This document shows, in pieces, positions 24,742-45,760 of a stretch of DNA of 64,000 nt (positions are counted from its first letter, which is position 1; every line of letters begins with the position of its first letter). The stretch is from NCBI RefSeq assembly GCF_000091305.1, contig NC_013929.1:4898001-4962000 (forward strand), read 5' to 3'. The notes beneath the pieces are model-generated. The model worked only from the letters and a program-made list of their open reading frames with translations, searched no databases and was not told where the DNA came from. A program made the position numbers and the translations under genes. This stretch comes from Streptomyces scabiei 87.22. GTDB lineage: Bacteria > Actinomycetota > Actinomycetes > Streptomycetales > Streptomycetaceae.

Positions 24742-27669
24742 CTACCGGGCGTGGTCCGGGCCGAGGTCCAGGTCCCCGAAGGACAGCGTGTCCAGGTCGC
24801 CGTCGAAGTCCTCCGGGACCAGCGGCGGCCCCTCCGGCGAGGCGGGCGGTGAGGCTCGGTCGGGGCCGGTGAGGGACTGTTCGGTCCAGATGCACTTGCC
24901 GGTGGGCGTGTACCGGGTGCCCCAGCGCTGGGAGAGCGCGGTGATCAGCTGCAGGCCCCGGCCGCCCTCGTCGGTGTCGCCGGCCCTGCGGATGCGGGGC
25001 ATGGTGAGACTGCCGTCGAAGACCTCGCAGACCAGCGCGGAGCCGTGCAGCAGGCGCAGCCGGACGGGGCCCTTGGCGTGGCGTACGACGTTGCCGACGA
25101 GTTCGCTGGCGAGGAGTTCGGTGGTCGGGGCCAGGTCGTCCAGGCCCCAGGCCGCGAGCTGGTCGCGGACGTGGCGACGGGCCTGCCCCGCGGCCCTGGG
25201 GTCGTCCAGCAGGGACCAGGAGGCCATCCGGTCGCCGGTCAGGGCGTGCAGGCGGGCGACGAGAAGGGCCGCGTCGTCCGCCGCCGCGTGCTCGGCGGGC
25301 AGCAGGCCGTGCGTGAGGGTGTCGCAGAGGCGTTCCAGGTCGGCGGCGGTGCCGTCCTCGTGGGCGGTGCGCAGCAGACCGGCCAGGTCGGCCATGCCCT
25401 CGTCGATGCCGCGTTTCGCCGACTCGACCAGGCCGTCGGTGTAGAGCACGAGCAGGCTGCCCTCGGGCACGCTCAACTCCACCGTCTCGAACGGCGGTTC
25501 GGCCGCGCCGAGCGGCGGGTCGGCGGCCCACTCCGGGAAGCGCACGGTCCCGTCCGGGCACACCAGCGCCGGCGGCGGATGCCCGGCGCGGACCATCGAG
25601 CAGACCTGGGTGGTGGAGTCGTAGAGGGCGTACAGGCAGGTGACGTACGACTCCTCGCCCATGGTGCCGACGATGTCGTTGAGGTGGCTCATGATCTCGT
25701 CGGGGGGCAGTTCGAGGTCGGCGAGCGTGTGCACGGCCGTGCGCAGGCGGCCCATGGTGGCGGCCTCGGACAGGCCGTGACCCATGACGTCGCCGACGAC
25801 GAGGGCGACCTGGCCGCTGGAGAGCGGGATGACGTCGTACCAGTCGCCGCCCACATCCATGCCCTGCCCGGCCGGCAGGTAGCGGGCGGCCGACTCGCAG
25901 GCGGCGAGGGCCGGCAGGTCCTGGGGGAGCAGGGCGCGCTGGAGTTCGCGGGACCGGGTGTGTTCGAGGTCGTAGAGGCGGGCGCGTTCCAGGGCCTGGG
26001 CGAGGAGCGCGCTGATCGCGGTCAGCAGGGTGCGTTCCTCGTCGGTGAGGCGACGCGGCCGGTCGAAGGAGACGACGCAGATGCCGAAGGTGTGGTCGGA
26101 GGCGGTCAACGGCAGGAAGGCCCACGCCTGTTTGCCCGAGCGGGCGGGCAGGTCGGCGTACTGGGGGACGTACTCGGCGAACTCCCGCGGTGAGGAGATG
26201 AAGACCGGGGTGCCGGTGTCGATGGCGTCCCAGACCGGCCCGAACGGCGTTCTGGGGCGGCGGTCGACGAGGTGGATGAAGTCGTCCGTGTAGCCGACGG
26301 CACCCACGTTGTGCAGGCGGCCGTTCTCCACGGTCTGGACGAGCAGGCCGGCCGCGGCGAACGGCGGCAGGACCCGGAGCGCGACCGCGTCGACGACGTC
26401 CTGCGAGGTGGTCGCCTTGGCGAGAGCGGTGGTCAACGCGGCGATGCGGTGGGCCCGTTCGGCGGCGGCGCGCTCGGTCTCGCGGCGCTCCTCCTCGTGC
26501 CGTCGCTTCTCGGTGACGTCGCTGAAGTAGATGGTGCGGCCGTCGGGGCCGGGGACCAGCCGCACATGGTGGACGAGCCCGGTGTCGGGTACGTGGACGT
26601 CGAACCCGGCGGGCTTCTCCTCGGCGGCGGCCTCCCGGCAGCGGCTCTCCAGGCAGGGGGTCTCGCGCACGGAGGGCAGGTCCCACAGCAGCCGCCCGCA
26701 CAGTTCCGCCGCGGAGAGGCCGAGGGTGCGTTCCGCCTCCAGGTTGGCGAAGGTGATCCGCCAGTCGTCGTCGACGGCCAGGAAGCCGTCGCTCATGTGC
26801 CGCAGGGCCCGGTCGAGCGCGTCCCGCGCGGACCGCGACTCGTCGCTCTCCCAGCCGACGCCGATCATCCGGTGCGGCCGCCCGTGCTCGTCGTAGGTCG
26901 CCCGGCCGCGGGCCCGCGTCCAGCCCCAGGTGCCGTCGAGGCGTCGTACGCGGTACTCCGCCTCGTAGACGCCGTGTTCGCGGATCGCCCGTTCCGCCGC
27001 GGCGAGGGTCGGGGCGAGGTCGTCCGGGTGGACGATCCGCATCCAGTTCTCTATCTGGCCGGTGAACTCGGCCGGCCTGGTGCCGTAGAGCTCCAGGGCC
27101 GCCTCGTCCCAGATCAGGTCGCCGGTACGGATGTCCCAGTCCCAGGAGCCGAGGCTGACCTCCTTGAGCGCCTGCCGCAGCCGGTCGGCGCCCGGCTCGG
27201 GCTGCGCGGGGCCCGTCGGCGGGGGCGCCTGGGCCATGCGGTCCTCGGTCCAGTCGACGACCGCCCGCAGGAAGTCCCATTCCAGACCGGTGGGTTCGCC
27301 CCGGTCACCGGTCAGGACGGTGAGCGCGCCTATGGTGCGGTCACAGCCCGAGACGGGTAACGCGGCGAGACCGGTGCCGGGCCAGGCGGGGGCCGTGGAA
27401 CCCAGCGGCGACCACACTCCGCCGCCCTGGTGCAGCGCGCGGGCCGGGGGCAGCGGGCCCTCCTGGTCGATGATCTCCCAGGGGCGGGTGAGCGCGGGCG
27501 GCAGGCCGCAGGCCGACACCAGACGCAGGGCCGACATCGGCCCCCGCAGATGGACCATGCCCCCGAGCGCGTCTAGTTCCCCGACCGCGTGCTGGAGCGC
27601 CAGCCGGAAGACCTCGCTCTCCGCGACACCGGGGTCCACCGTGCTGAGCAGGGCCAGCCGTGCGTTCAT
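24742..27669 (-). CDS. PAS/GAF-sensing SpoIIE phosphatase with C-terminal anti-sigma-type ATPase domain
   Basis: 975 aa from an ATG at 27669. I read the domains as follows. An N-terminal GAF-like segment is at about 10-150. PAS 1 (LGSWDWDIRTGDLIWDEAAL) is at about 165-290, and PAS 2 (GFLAVDDDWRITFANLEA) at about 295-400. A GAF is at about 415-570. SpoIIE/PP2C carries GGDWYDV and GDVMGHGLSE at about 590-790. HATPase_c_2 has ELLASELVGNVVRHA and DEGGRGLQLI at about 810-940. PP2C dephosphorylates anti-anti-sigma factors while the ATPase resembles their RsbW-type kinase, so one protein may hold both halves of a partner switch. No sigma or STAS gene lies beside it. Confidence 0.88.
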   Translation of the reverse strand: MNARLALLSTVDPGVAESEVFRLALQHAVGELDALGGMVHLRGPMSALRLVSACGLPPALTRPWEIIDQEGPLPPARALHQGGGVWSPLGSTAPAWPGTGLAALPVSGCDRTIGALTVLTGDRGEPTGLEWDFLRAVVDWTEDRMAQAPPPTGPAQPEPGADRLRQALKEVSLGSWDWDIRTGDLIWDEAALELYGTRPAEFTGQIENWMRIVHPDDLAPTLAAAERAIREHGVYEAEYRVRRLDGTWGWTRARGRATYDEHGRPHRMIGVGWESDESRSARDALDRALRHMSDGFLAVDDDWRITFANLEAERTLGLSAAELCGRLLWDLPSVRETPCLESRCREAAAEEKPAGFDVHVPDTGLVHHVRLVPGPDGRTIYFSDVTEKRRHEEERRETERAAAERAHRIAALTTALAKATTSQDVVDAVALRVLPPFAAAGLLVQTVENGRLHNVGAVGYTDDFIHLVDRRPRTPFGPVWDAIDTGTPVFISSPREFAEYVPQYADLPARSGKQAWAFLPLTASDHTFGICVVSFDRPRRLTDEERTLLTAISALLAQALERARLYDLEHTRSRELQRALLPQDLPALAACESAARYLPAGQGMDVGGDWYDVIPLSSGQVALVVGDVMGHGLSEAATMGRLRTAVHTLADLELPPDEIMSHLNDIVGTMGEESYVTCLYALYDSTTQVCSMVRAGHPPPALVCPDGTVRFPEWAADPPLGAAEPPFETVELSVPEGSLLVLYTDGLVESAKRGIDEGMADLAGLLRTAHEDGTAADLERLCDTLTHGLLPAEHAAADDAALLVARLHALTGDRMASWSLLDDPRAAGQARRHVRDQLAAWGLDDLAPTTELLASELVGNVVRHAKGPVRLRLLHGSALVCEVFDGSLTMPRIRRAGDTDEGGRGLQLITALSQRWGTRYTPTGKCIWTEQSLTGPDRASPPASPEGPPLVPEDFDGDLDTLSFGDLDLGPDHAR

Positions 27670-27888
27670 ACGGCAGACCCTAGTGCTCTACCCGCACGTA
27701 GGGCAGCCCGCCACAGGAATTCCACAACGGCTCCCCCGGTCCGGGCCGCGCGTCAACAGAGCGTGTGGTGGGGCGAGTTGACGGGTCGGCCCGCCGCCGG
27801 GCGTGACCATGGTCCGCCGACGGTCGTTGGCCGCTGCGACACAGGATGTGGCGTCACCCGGATCTCCGGCCCGACCTCAGCAGGCGGC

Positions 27889-28626
27889 ATGTTCAAGGCA
27901 TTGAAGACGTTGGTCACGACGTTCGTCGAGCAGTACGCGCGGAACCAGCAGCTCGAACGGGAGCTGCGGGCGCAGCGCGGTGAGCAGGAGCGGCGCTGGC
28001 GGGAGGAGGACCGGGTGGTCCTGCGGGCCGCCCTCGCCGCGAACCGGGTCGCCCTGGAACAGCACAACGCCACGCTCCGGCAGGCGGCCGGCGTCTCGTA
28101 CCTCACCCTGCGCTGCCACGAGGACACCTGGACCTTCCTGGCCCGCACGGCGTTCGGCGCCTGGGAGCCCGGCTGGACGCAGAGCACGCGCGACCCGTAC
28201 GACCGCGTCGGGCCGACCGCGACCGGGGCGGCCCGCCTCGGCACCGACCCCAACCTGCCGCCGGGCCGGATCACCAAGGCGGAGGGCGGGATGCAGGACG
28301 TCCAGCTCTCCGGCCACAACCTGGTGCTGGTCCTCGACGCCCTGCGCGCGGCCACGGCCTCGGACCTCACCGCCACCGGGGCCCGCGCCAGGACGCTCTA
28401 CGACCGGCTGGCCTCGTTCACCGCCAAACTCGACCCGGCGGCGCCCACGGGCCGCACCACGGGCATTCTCTGGCGGATCGACGACAGTCTGCACAGCCAG
28501 TACGTGAGCCGTCCGCCCGGCACCGGGCGCCCCACCGCCGCGCCCCTCCTCCACAAGGTCCCCTCGCCCGCCCCGGCGGTCCGCCGCCATCCGGAACGCA
28601 ACGGCTCCCCGGTGGCGCGGACTTAG
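27889..28626 (+). CDS. Hypothetical protein with N-terminal coiled coil
   Basis: 245 aa from an ATG at 27889. The N-terminal about 70 residues are charged and coiled-coil-like (EQYARNQQLERELRAQRGEQ). A globular part contains SYLTLRCHEDTWTFLARTAFGAW, GGMQDVQLSGHNLVLVLDALR and LYDRLASFTAKLD. The C-terminal about 40 residues are basic and Pro-rich. No signal peptide or membrane segment. Family not recognised. The 219 bp upstream, towards the divergent SpoIIE gene, contain no other gene I can support. Confidence 0.65.
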   Translation: MFKALKTLVTTFVEQYARNQQLERELRAQRGEQERRWREEDRVVLRAALAANRVALEQHNATLRQAAGVSYLTLRCHEDTWTFLARTAFGAWEPGWTQSTRDPYDRVGPTATGAARLGTDPNLPPGRITKAEGGMQDVQLSGHNLVLVLDALRAATASDLTATGARARTLYDRLASFTAKLDPAAPTGRTTGILWRIDDSLHSQYVSRPPGTGRPTAAPLLHKVPSPAPAVRRHPERNGSPVART

Positions 28627-28718
28627 GCGGCGGGCGCCGCCGGAACACAACCTTCCGGCGGCTGTGGTCGTCCCCTCCGACGACAGCACCGACTCGGCGT
28701 GGTCACACAGGGGGCAGC

Positions 28719-29291
28719 ATGCGACGCATCAGAACCATGGTCCTGGCACTCGCGCTCGCGGGGGCCGCGATCGCGACGGCAGCGGTCACCGCCAGTGCCG
28801 CACCGGGGGGCGCCGGGCGGGGCACCGCTGCCTGCCCGACGGGCTGGGGCAGCGGCCTCAAGGGCGTCCCGGACAGCGGCACGGTGCCGCTGGCGGACAT
28901 CAGGACCGGCCGCCACGACTGCTACGACCGCATCGTGTTCGACGTCCCCGACGGCGGCGACCGCCTCGGACACTGGGTGCAGTACGTCGACCGGCTCCAC
29001 CAGACCGCCTCCGGCGACGTCATCCCCGTGGACGGGGGCGCCATCCTGGAGATCCGGGTCGCCGCCCCCAGCCACCACCCCGGGACCGGTGCGGTGGTCT
29101 ACCCCGGTGAGGTCGCCGAGCCCCTGCCCGGCGTGGACCTCTCCGGCTACCGCACCTTCCGCGACACCCGCTTCGCCGGCAGCTTCGAGGGCGAGACCCA
29201 GATCGGCCTCGGCCTCCGCGCCCGCCTGCCGTTCCGGGTGCTGCAGCTCCCGGGCCGCCTGGTGGTGGACGTGGCCCACAGCTGGACGTAG
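28719..29291 (+). CDS. Secreted AMIN-like-domain protein
   Basis: 190 aa from an ATG at 28719. The signal peptide ends near residue 28 (VTASAAPGG). The rest follows the AMIN-like pattern: RHDCYDRIVFDV, HWVQYVDRLHQTASGDVIPVDGGAILEIRV, then FRVLQLPGRLVVDVAHSW at the end. AMIN domains bind periplasmic or wall components. No catalytic domain is attached, so a binding role is inferred. It ends 88 bp before the megasynthase start. Confidence 0.75.
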   Translation: MRRIRTMVLALALAGAAIATAAVTASAAPGGAGRGTAACPTGWGSGLKGVPDSGTVPLADIRTGRHDCYDRIVFDVPDGGDRLGHWVQYVDRLHQTASGDVIPVDGGAILEIRVAAPSHHPGTGAVVYPGEVAEPLPGVDLSGYRTFRDTRFAGSFEGETQIGLGLRARLPFRVLQLPGRLVVDVAHSWT

Positions 29292-29367
29292 GGCCCTTGG
29301 GCACGCGAGGAGTTCCGCCGGGACACGCGCGGCCCGGCGGCGGCATCGCTCCGGACGGGACCGCTTG

Positions 29368-29373
29368 TAGGGT
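29368..29373 (+). promoter_or_regulatory. Putative -10 element for a leaderless megasynthase transcript
   Basis: TAGGGT, a common Streptomyces vegetative -10 form, ends 6 nt before the GTG at 29380. There is no Shine-Dalgarno, so translation may start at the mRNA 5' end. No good -35 is visible. Confidence 0.45.
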
Positions 29374-29379
29374 CCGGAC

Positions 29380-41979
<12,600 letters not shown>

Positions 41980-42024
41980 GGCGCAGGCGGCGAACCCCGT
42001 GCGCCGCCACCCCGAGGTTCGGGC

Positions 42025-42915
42025 TCAGGCGCCCAACTGCCGTACCAGTTCAGTTGCGAACGCCTCCGTCGCCGGTGCCGTCCAGCGTCTGCGGTGCCGG
42101 GCCAGCCGCACGGGGACATCGGCGAAGCCGGGGCCCGGCACCCTCGTCAGCCGCCCCTGTTCCAGATACTCCGCCACGGTCGTCAGCGGCAGCAGGGTCA
42201 GCCCCAGCCCGGCGGCGGCGCAGGACCGTGCCGCGTCCACGCTGCCGAACCGGGTGAGCCGGGGGCCGGTCCCGGGCAGCGCGAGCAGCCGCCGCTCCAG
42301 CGCGTCGCTGTACGAACAGCCCTGCTCCAGCAGGAAGAAGCTCTCCGTCGCCAGCCGCGCCCAGCCGGCCGGGCGCTTGCGCGCCGCGAGCGGATGACCG
42401 GGCGCGCACACGAGGGCGAGCGGTTCGTGCGCGACCGGCTCGGCGGTGATCTCCGGGAAGTCGGCCTCGTCCTCCAGCAGCAGCGCCAGATCCAGCCGTC
42501 CGGCCCGCAGCCCCGCGACGCACTCCGCCGTTCCGGCCGCGTGCAGGTCGACGTCCACTTCGGGGTGGCGGGTGCGCAGGGCCGCGATCACCCCGGGCAG
42601 CCGGGTCGCGCACAGGGACTCCGGGGTCCCGACCCGCACCCGCCCCCGCACGGCGCCGTCGCCCTCCCGGCCGCCGGCCCGCAGCCGTGCCACGGCGTCG
42701 AGGACCTCCTCCGCCCCTTCCAGCAGACGCCGGCCCGACTCCGTGAGCAGCGTGCCCGTGGGCAGGCGGTCGAAGAGCCGGGTGCCCAGCTCCTTCTCCA
42801 GGGTGCGGATGTGCACGGTGACCGTGGACTGGGCGAGGTGCAGTTCGGCGGCGGCCGAGGTGAAACCGCCGGTCCGGGCGAGGGTGGTGAAGGTGCGCAG
42901 CAGTCTGGTGTCCAC
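42025..42915 (-). CDS. LysR-family transcriptional regulator
   Basis: 296 aa from a GTG at 42915. The N-terminal LysR helix-turn-helix (LLRTFTTLARTGGFTSAAAELHLAQSTVTVHI) is followed by the two-lobed effector domain starting GRVRVGTPESLCATRLPG. It is convergent with the megasynthase (45 bp apart) and divergent from a PhzF-type gene 92 bp away, the standard LysR-target geometry. It could also influence the megasynthase, but that is inference. Confidence 0.9.
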   Translation of the reverse strand: MDTRLLRTFTTLARTGGFTSAAAELHLAQSTVTVHIRTLEKELGTRLFDRLPTGTLLTESGRRLLEGAEEVLDAVARLRAGGREGDGAVRGRVRVGTPESLCATRLPGVIAALRTRHPEVDVDLHAAGTAECVAGLRAGRLDLALLLEDEADFPEITAEPVAHEPLALVCAPGHPLAARKRPAGWARLATESFFLLEQGCSYSDALERRLLALPGTGPRLTRFGSVDAARSCAAAGLGLTLLPLTTVAEYLEQGRLTRVPGPGFADVPVRLARHRRRWTAPATEAFATELVRQLGA

Positions 42916-43007
42916 CCGGCCAGCCTAGGCCGGCCATCGACTTTCCCGATGGAAGGGATCGAAACAGATCGTTGGACGCGATCCCGGTCCGGTGACAGCG
43001 TGGAGCC

Positions 43008-43964
43008 ATGACCCACGACACGAACGTGACGAGCCCGCTGCCCCGCCCCGAGCCGTCGGCCGGTGCGCCGCGCTCCGGGGACCCGCTGCCCGGGGACCGG
43101 TCGCCCGGGGATCGGCTGCCCGCGGTCCTGCGCTACGCGGCCTTCACCGACGACCCGGCGGGCGGCAACCCGGCCGGGGTGGTGCTCGACGCCTCCGGAC
43201 TCGACGACGCGGCGATGCTCGCGATCGCCGCCGAGGTGGGGTACTCGGAGACGGCCTTCGTCACCGCCGCCGACGAGGCCGCGCGGCGGTTCCGGGTGCG
43301 GTACTTCAGCCCGCTCGCCGAGGTGGCGTTCTGCGGGCACGCGACCGTCGCCCTGGCCGTGGCCCTCGCCGAGCGGCTGGGCCCCGGCGAGGTCCTGTTC
43401 GACACCCTCGCGGGCGAGATCCCGGTCGCCACCTCGGTCGACGCCTCCGACGGCACGGCCCGCGCCACCCTCACCAGCGTGCCGGCCGACTCCCGCCCCG
43501 CCACCGCCCCCGAGCGGGACGCGGCCCTGGAGGCCCTCGGCTGGTCCGACGGCGACCTCGACCCGGCGCTGCCGCCGCACGTGGCCTTCGGCGGCGTCCG
43601 GCACCTGGTCCTGGCCGCCGGTTCCCGCGCCCGTCTCGCCGACCTCGCCTACGACTTCGACGCCCTCGCGGAGGTCATGCGGCGGCACGACTGGACGACC
43701 GTGCACCTGGTGTGGCGGGAGTCGCCGGACCGCTTCCACGCCCGGGACCCGTTCCCCGTGGGCGGGGTCGTGGAGGACCCGGCGACGGGCGCGGCGGCGG
43801 CCGCCTTCGGCGGATACCTCCGCACCCTCGGCCTGGTCACCGCCCCGGCCACGGTCACGATCCGGCAGGGGGAGGACATGGGCCGCCCCAGCGACCTGCG
43901 CCTCGACGTCTCCCCCGGGGACCCCCGCTCGCGGGTGACGGGCCAGGCGGTCCCGATCGGCTGA
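43008..43964 (+). CDS. PhzF-family isomerase/epimerase
   Basis: 318 aa from an ATG at 43008 with GTGGAG upstream. The first about 38 residues are a Pro/Gly-rich extension with repeated GDRLP-like units. The PhzF fold then begins LRYAAFTDDPAGGNPAGVVL. The general base Glu is in GYSETAFV. The second lobe has FSPLAEVAFCGHATVALA and DPATGAAAAAFGGYL. PhzF catalyses a proton-shift isomerisation in phenazine synthesis, but most homologues have unknown substrates and there are no other phenazine genes here. Likely under the divergent LysR. Confidence 0.88.
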   Translation: MTHDTNVTSPLPRPEPSAGAPRSGDPLPGDRSPGDRLPAVLRYAAFTDDPAGGNPAGVVLDASGLDDAAMLAIAAEVGYSETAFVTAADEAARRFRVRYFSPLAEVAFCGHATVALAVALAERLGPGEVLFDTLAGEIPVATSVDASDGTARATLTSVPADSRPATAPERDAALEALGWSDGDLDPALPPHVAFGGVRHLVLAAGSRARLADLAYDFDALAEVMRRHDWTTVHLVWRESPDRFHARDPFPVGGVVEDPATGAAAAAFGGYLRTLGLVTAPATVTIRQGEDMGRPSDLRLDVSPGDPRSRVTGQAVPIG

Positions 43965-44071
43965 GGCGCCAGGGCCGAGGTCCCAGGGCAGGGCCCCACG
44001 GGGCGGGGCATCAGGGGGCGGGGCATCAGGGGCGGGGCCGCAGGAGTGAAGGGCCGCGGGGATTTAACTTG

Positions 44072-44109
44072 CGTAAGTCAAGCAATGGACTTACGGTTGA
44101 CTGAGTCAA
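44072..44109. promoter_or_regulatory. Two palindromes upstream of the MFS exporter
   Basis: CGTAAGTC and GACTTACG (44072-44079 and 44088-44095, 8-bp spacer) are followed by TTGACTGAGTCAA (44097-44109). They lie in an AT-richer patch 68-105 bp before the exporter ATG. This is the usual appearance of a TetR/MarR operator, yet no regulator gene adjoins. Confidence 0.6.
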
Positions 44110-44176
44110 TCAAAGAGTGCGCCCGACGACCTCTTCCCCGGTTCCCCCGCCCCTCGCTCCGCACGGAGGCCCCGCC

Positions 44177-45664
44177 ATGTCCCACCCCCCTGCCCGACCC
44201 GCCGACGCGGGGGCCGCCGCCCCGGCACGGCCCCACGCCGTGGTGGCGGTGCTGGCGCTGGCCGGGATCGTCGTCGCGCTGATGCAGACGCTGGTCATCC
44301 CGATCGTGCCGGAGCTGCCGAGACTGCTGGACGCGCCGGCGTCCGACGCCGCGTGGGCGGTGACCGCGACCCTGCTGGCGGCGGCGGTGGCGACACCGGT
44401 CGTGGGCCGGCTCGGCGACATGTTCGGGAAGCGGCGGATGCTGCTGCTCAGCATCGTGCTGCTGGTCTCCGGCTCGGTGGTCTGCGCCCTGGCCGACTCC
44501 CTCCTCCCGATGATCGTCGGCCGGGGGCTGCAGGGACTGGCGGCGGCCGTGATCCCGCTCGGCATCAGCGTCATGCGGGACGTGCTGCCCGCCGAGCGCC
44601 TCGCCGGGTCGACGGCGCTGATGAGCGCCTCGCTGGGCGTCGGCGGCGCGCTCGGTCTGCCCGCCGCCGCGTTCATCGCGGACAACTGGGACTGGCACCT
44701 GCTCTTCTGGACCTCCGCCGCCCTCGGCGCCCTGTCCTTCCTGCTGGTCCTGGCGGTCGTACCGGAGTCGGAGGTGCGCACCGGCGGCCGGTTCGACCTG
44801 CTCGGCTCGCTCGGACTCTCCGCCGGACTGGTCTGCCTGCTGCTGGCCGTCTCCAAGGGTGCCGACTGGGGCTGGACCGGAGCGGCGACGCTCGGGCTGT
44901 TCGCCGCGGCCGTCCTGATCCTCGCCTCCTGGGGCCTCTACGAGCTGCGGGCGAAGCAGCCGCTGGTCGACCTGCGGACCACCGCCCGCCCCCAGGTGCT
45001 GTTCACCAACCTGGCCTCGGTGGCGCTCGGCTTCTCGATGTTCGCGATGTCCCTGGTGCTGCCGCAGCTGCTGCAGCTGCCGGAGCAGACCGGGTACGGC
45101 CTCGGCAGGTCGATGATGACCGTGGGTCTGGTGCTGGCCCCGCAGGGCCTGGTGATGATGGCGATGTCCGCCGTGTCCGCGGCGCTCACCAGGGCCAAGG
45201 GCCCGAAGGTGACGCTGATGACCGGCGCGCTGATCGTCGCCGCCGGGTACGGCCTCAACATCGTCCTGATGAGCGAGGTCTGGCACCTCGTCCTGGTCTC
45301 CTGCGTCATCGGCGGCGGGATCGGCTTCACCTACGGCGCGATGCCCGCCCTCATCATGGGCGCGGTACCGGCGTCCGAGACGGCCGCCGCCAACAGCCTG
45401 AACTCGCTGATGCGTTCGCTCGGCACCTCGTTCGCCGGTGCCCTCGCCGGCGTCATCCTCGCCCAGATGACCACCGACTTCGGCGGCCACGCCCTGCCCT
45501 CCGAGAGCGGCTTCAAGGTCGTCATGGCCATCGGCGCGGGCGCCGCCCTCCTCGCCTTCGTCCTCGCGTCCTTCATCCCCGGACGCCGCCCGGCCGCCCC
45601 CGCCCCCGCCGGTGCGGACCCCGCCGAGGAGCGCACACGGACCGCCGGGGCGGGCCGGACCTGA
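44177..45664 (+). CDS. DHA2-type MFS drug exporter
   Basis: 495 aa from an ATG at 44177 with GGAGG upstream. About 14 hydrophobic segments and the MFS loop GRLGDMFGKRRMLL between helices 2 and 3 are visible, along with the drug-antiporter motif in GRGLQGLAAAVIPLGISVMRD. The C-terminal tail is Ala/Pro-rich. DHA2 members export antibiotics and dyes by proton antiport. About 2 kb downstream of the megasynthase, it could export that product, but its own operator-like palindromes suggest separate control. Confidence 0.88.
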   Translation: MSHPPARPADAGAAAPARPHAVVAVLALAGIVVALMQTLVIPIVPELPRLLDAPASDAAWAVTATLLAAAVATPVVGRLGDMFGKRRMLLLSIVLLVSGSVVCALADSLLPMIVGRGLQGLAAAVIPLGISVMRDVLPAERLAGSTALMSASLGVGGALGLPAAAFIADNWDWHLLFWTSAALGALSFLLVLAVVPESEVRTGGRFDLLGSLGLSAGLVCLLLAVSKGADWGWTGAATLGLFAAAVLILASWGLYELRAKQPLVDLRTTARPQVLFTNLASVALGFSMFAMSLVLPQLLQLPEQTGYGLGRSMMTVGLVLAPQGLVMMAMSAVSAALTRAKGPKVTLMTGALIVAAGYGLNIVLMSEVWHLVLVSCVIGGGIGFTYGAMPALIMGAVPASETAAANSLNSLMRSLGTSFAGALAGVILAQMTTDFGGHALPSESGFKVVMAIGAGAALLAFVLASFIPGRRPAAPAPAGADPAEERTRTAGAGRT

Positions 45665-45687
45665 CCCGGCCCGCCCCTCCCCACGAC

Positions 45688-45721
45688 GACGCCCCCCGGG
45701 CCCGAGGGCCTGGGGGGCGTC
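45688..45721. terminator. Shared terminator between convergent genes
   Basis: 16-bp stem (45688-45703 with 45706-45721) with one G-T mismatch and a 2-nt loop, 24 bp after the MFS stop and 39 bp before the lysyl-oxidase stop. Confidence 0.8.
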
Positions 45722-45760
45722 ACTGTCCGCGGCGGAACCCGTGTCGCTACGACACGTGGG

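Noticed and set aside
43008-43964. Phenazine biosynthesis
   Set aside because: PhzF-family proteins are widespread and no phzA/B/D/E/G homologue is present.
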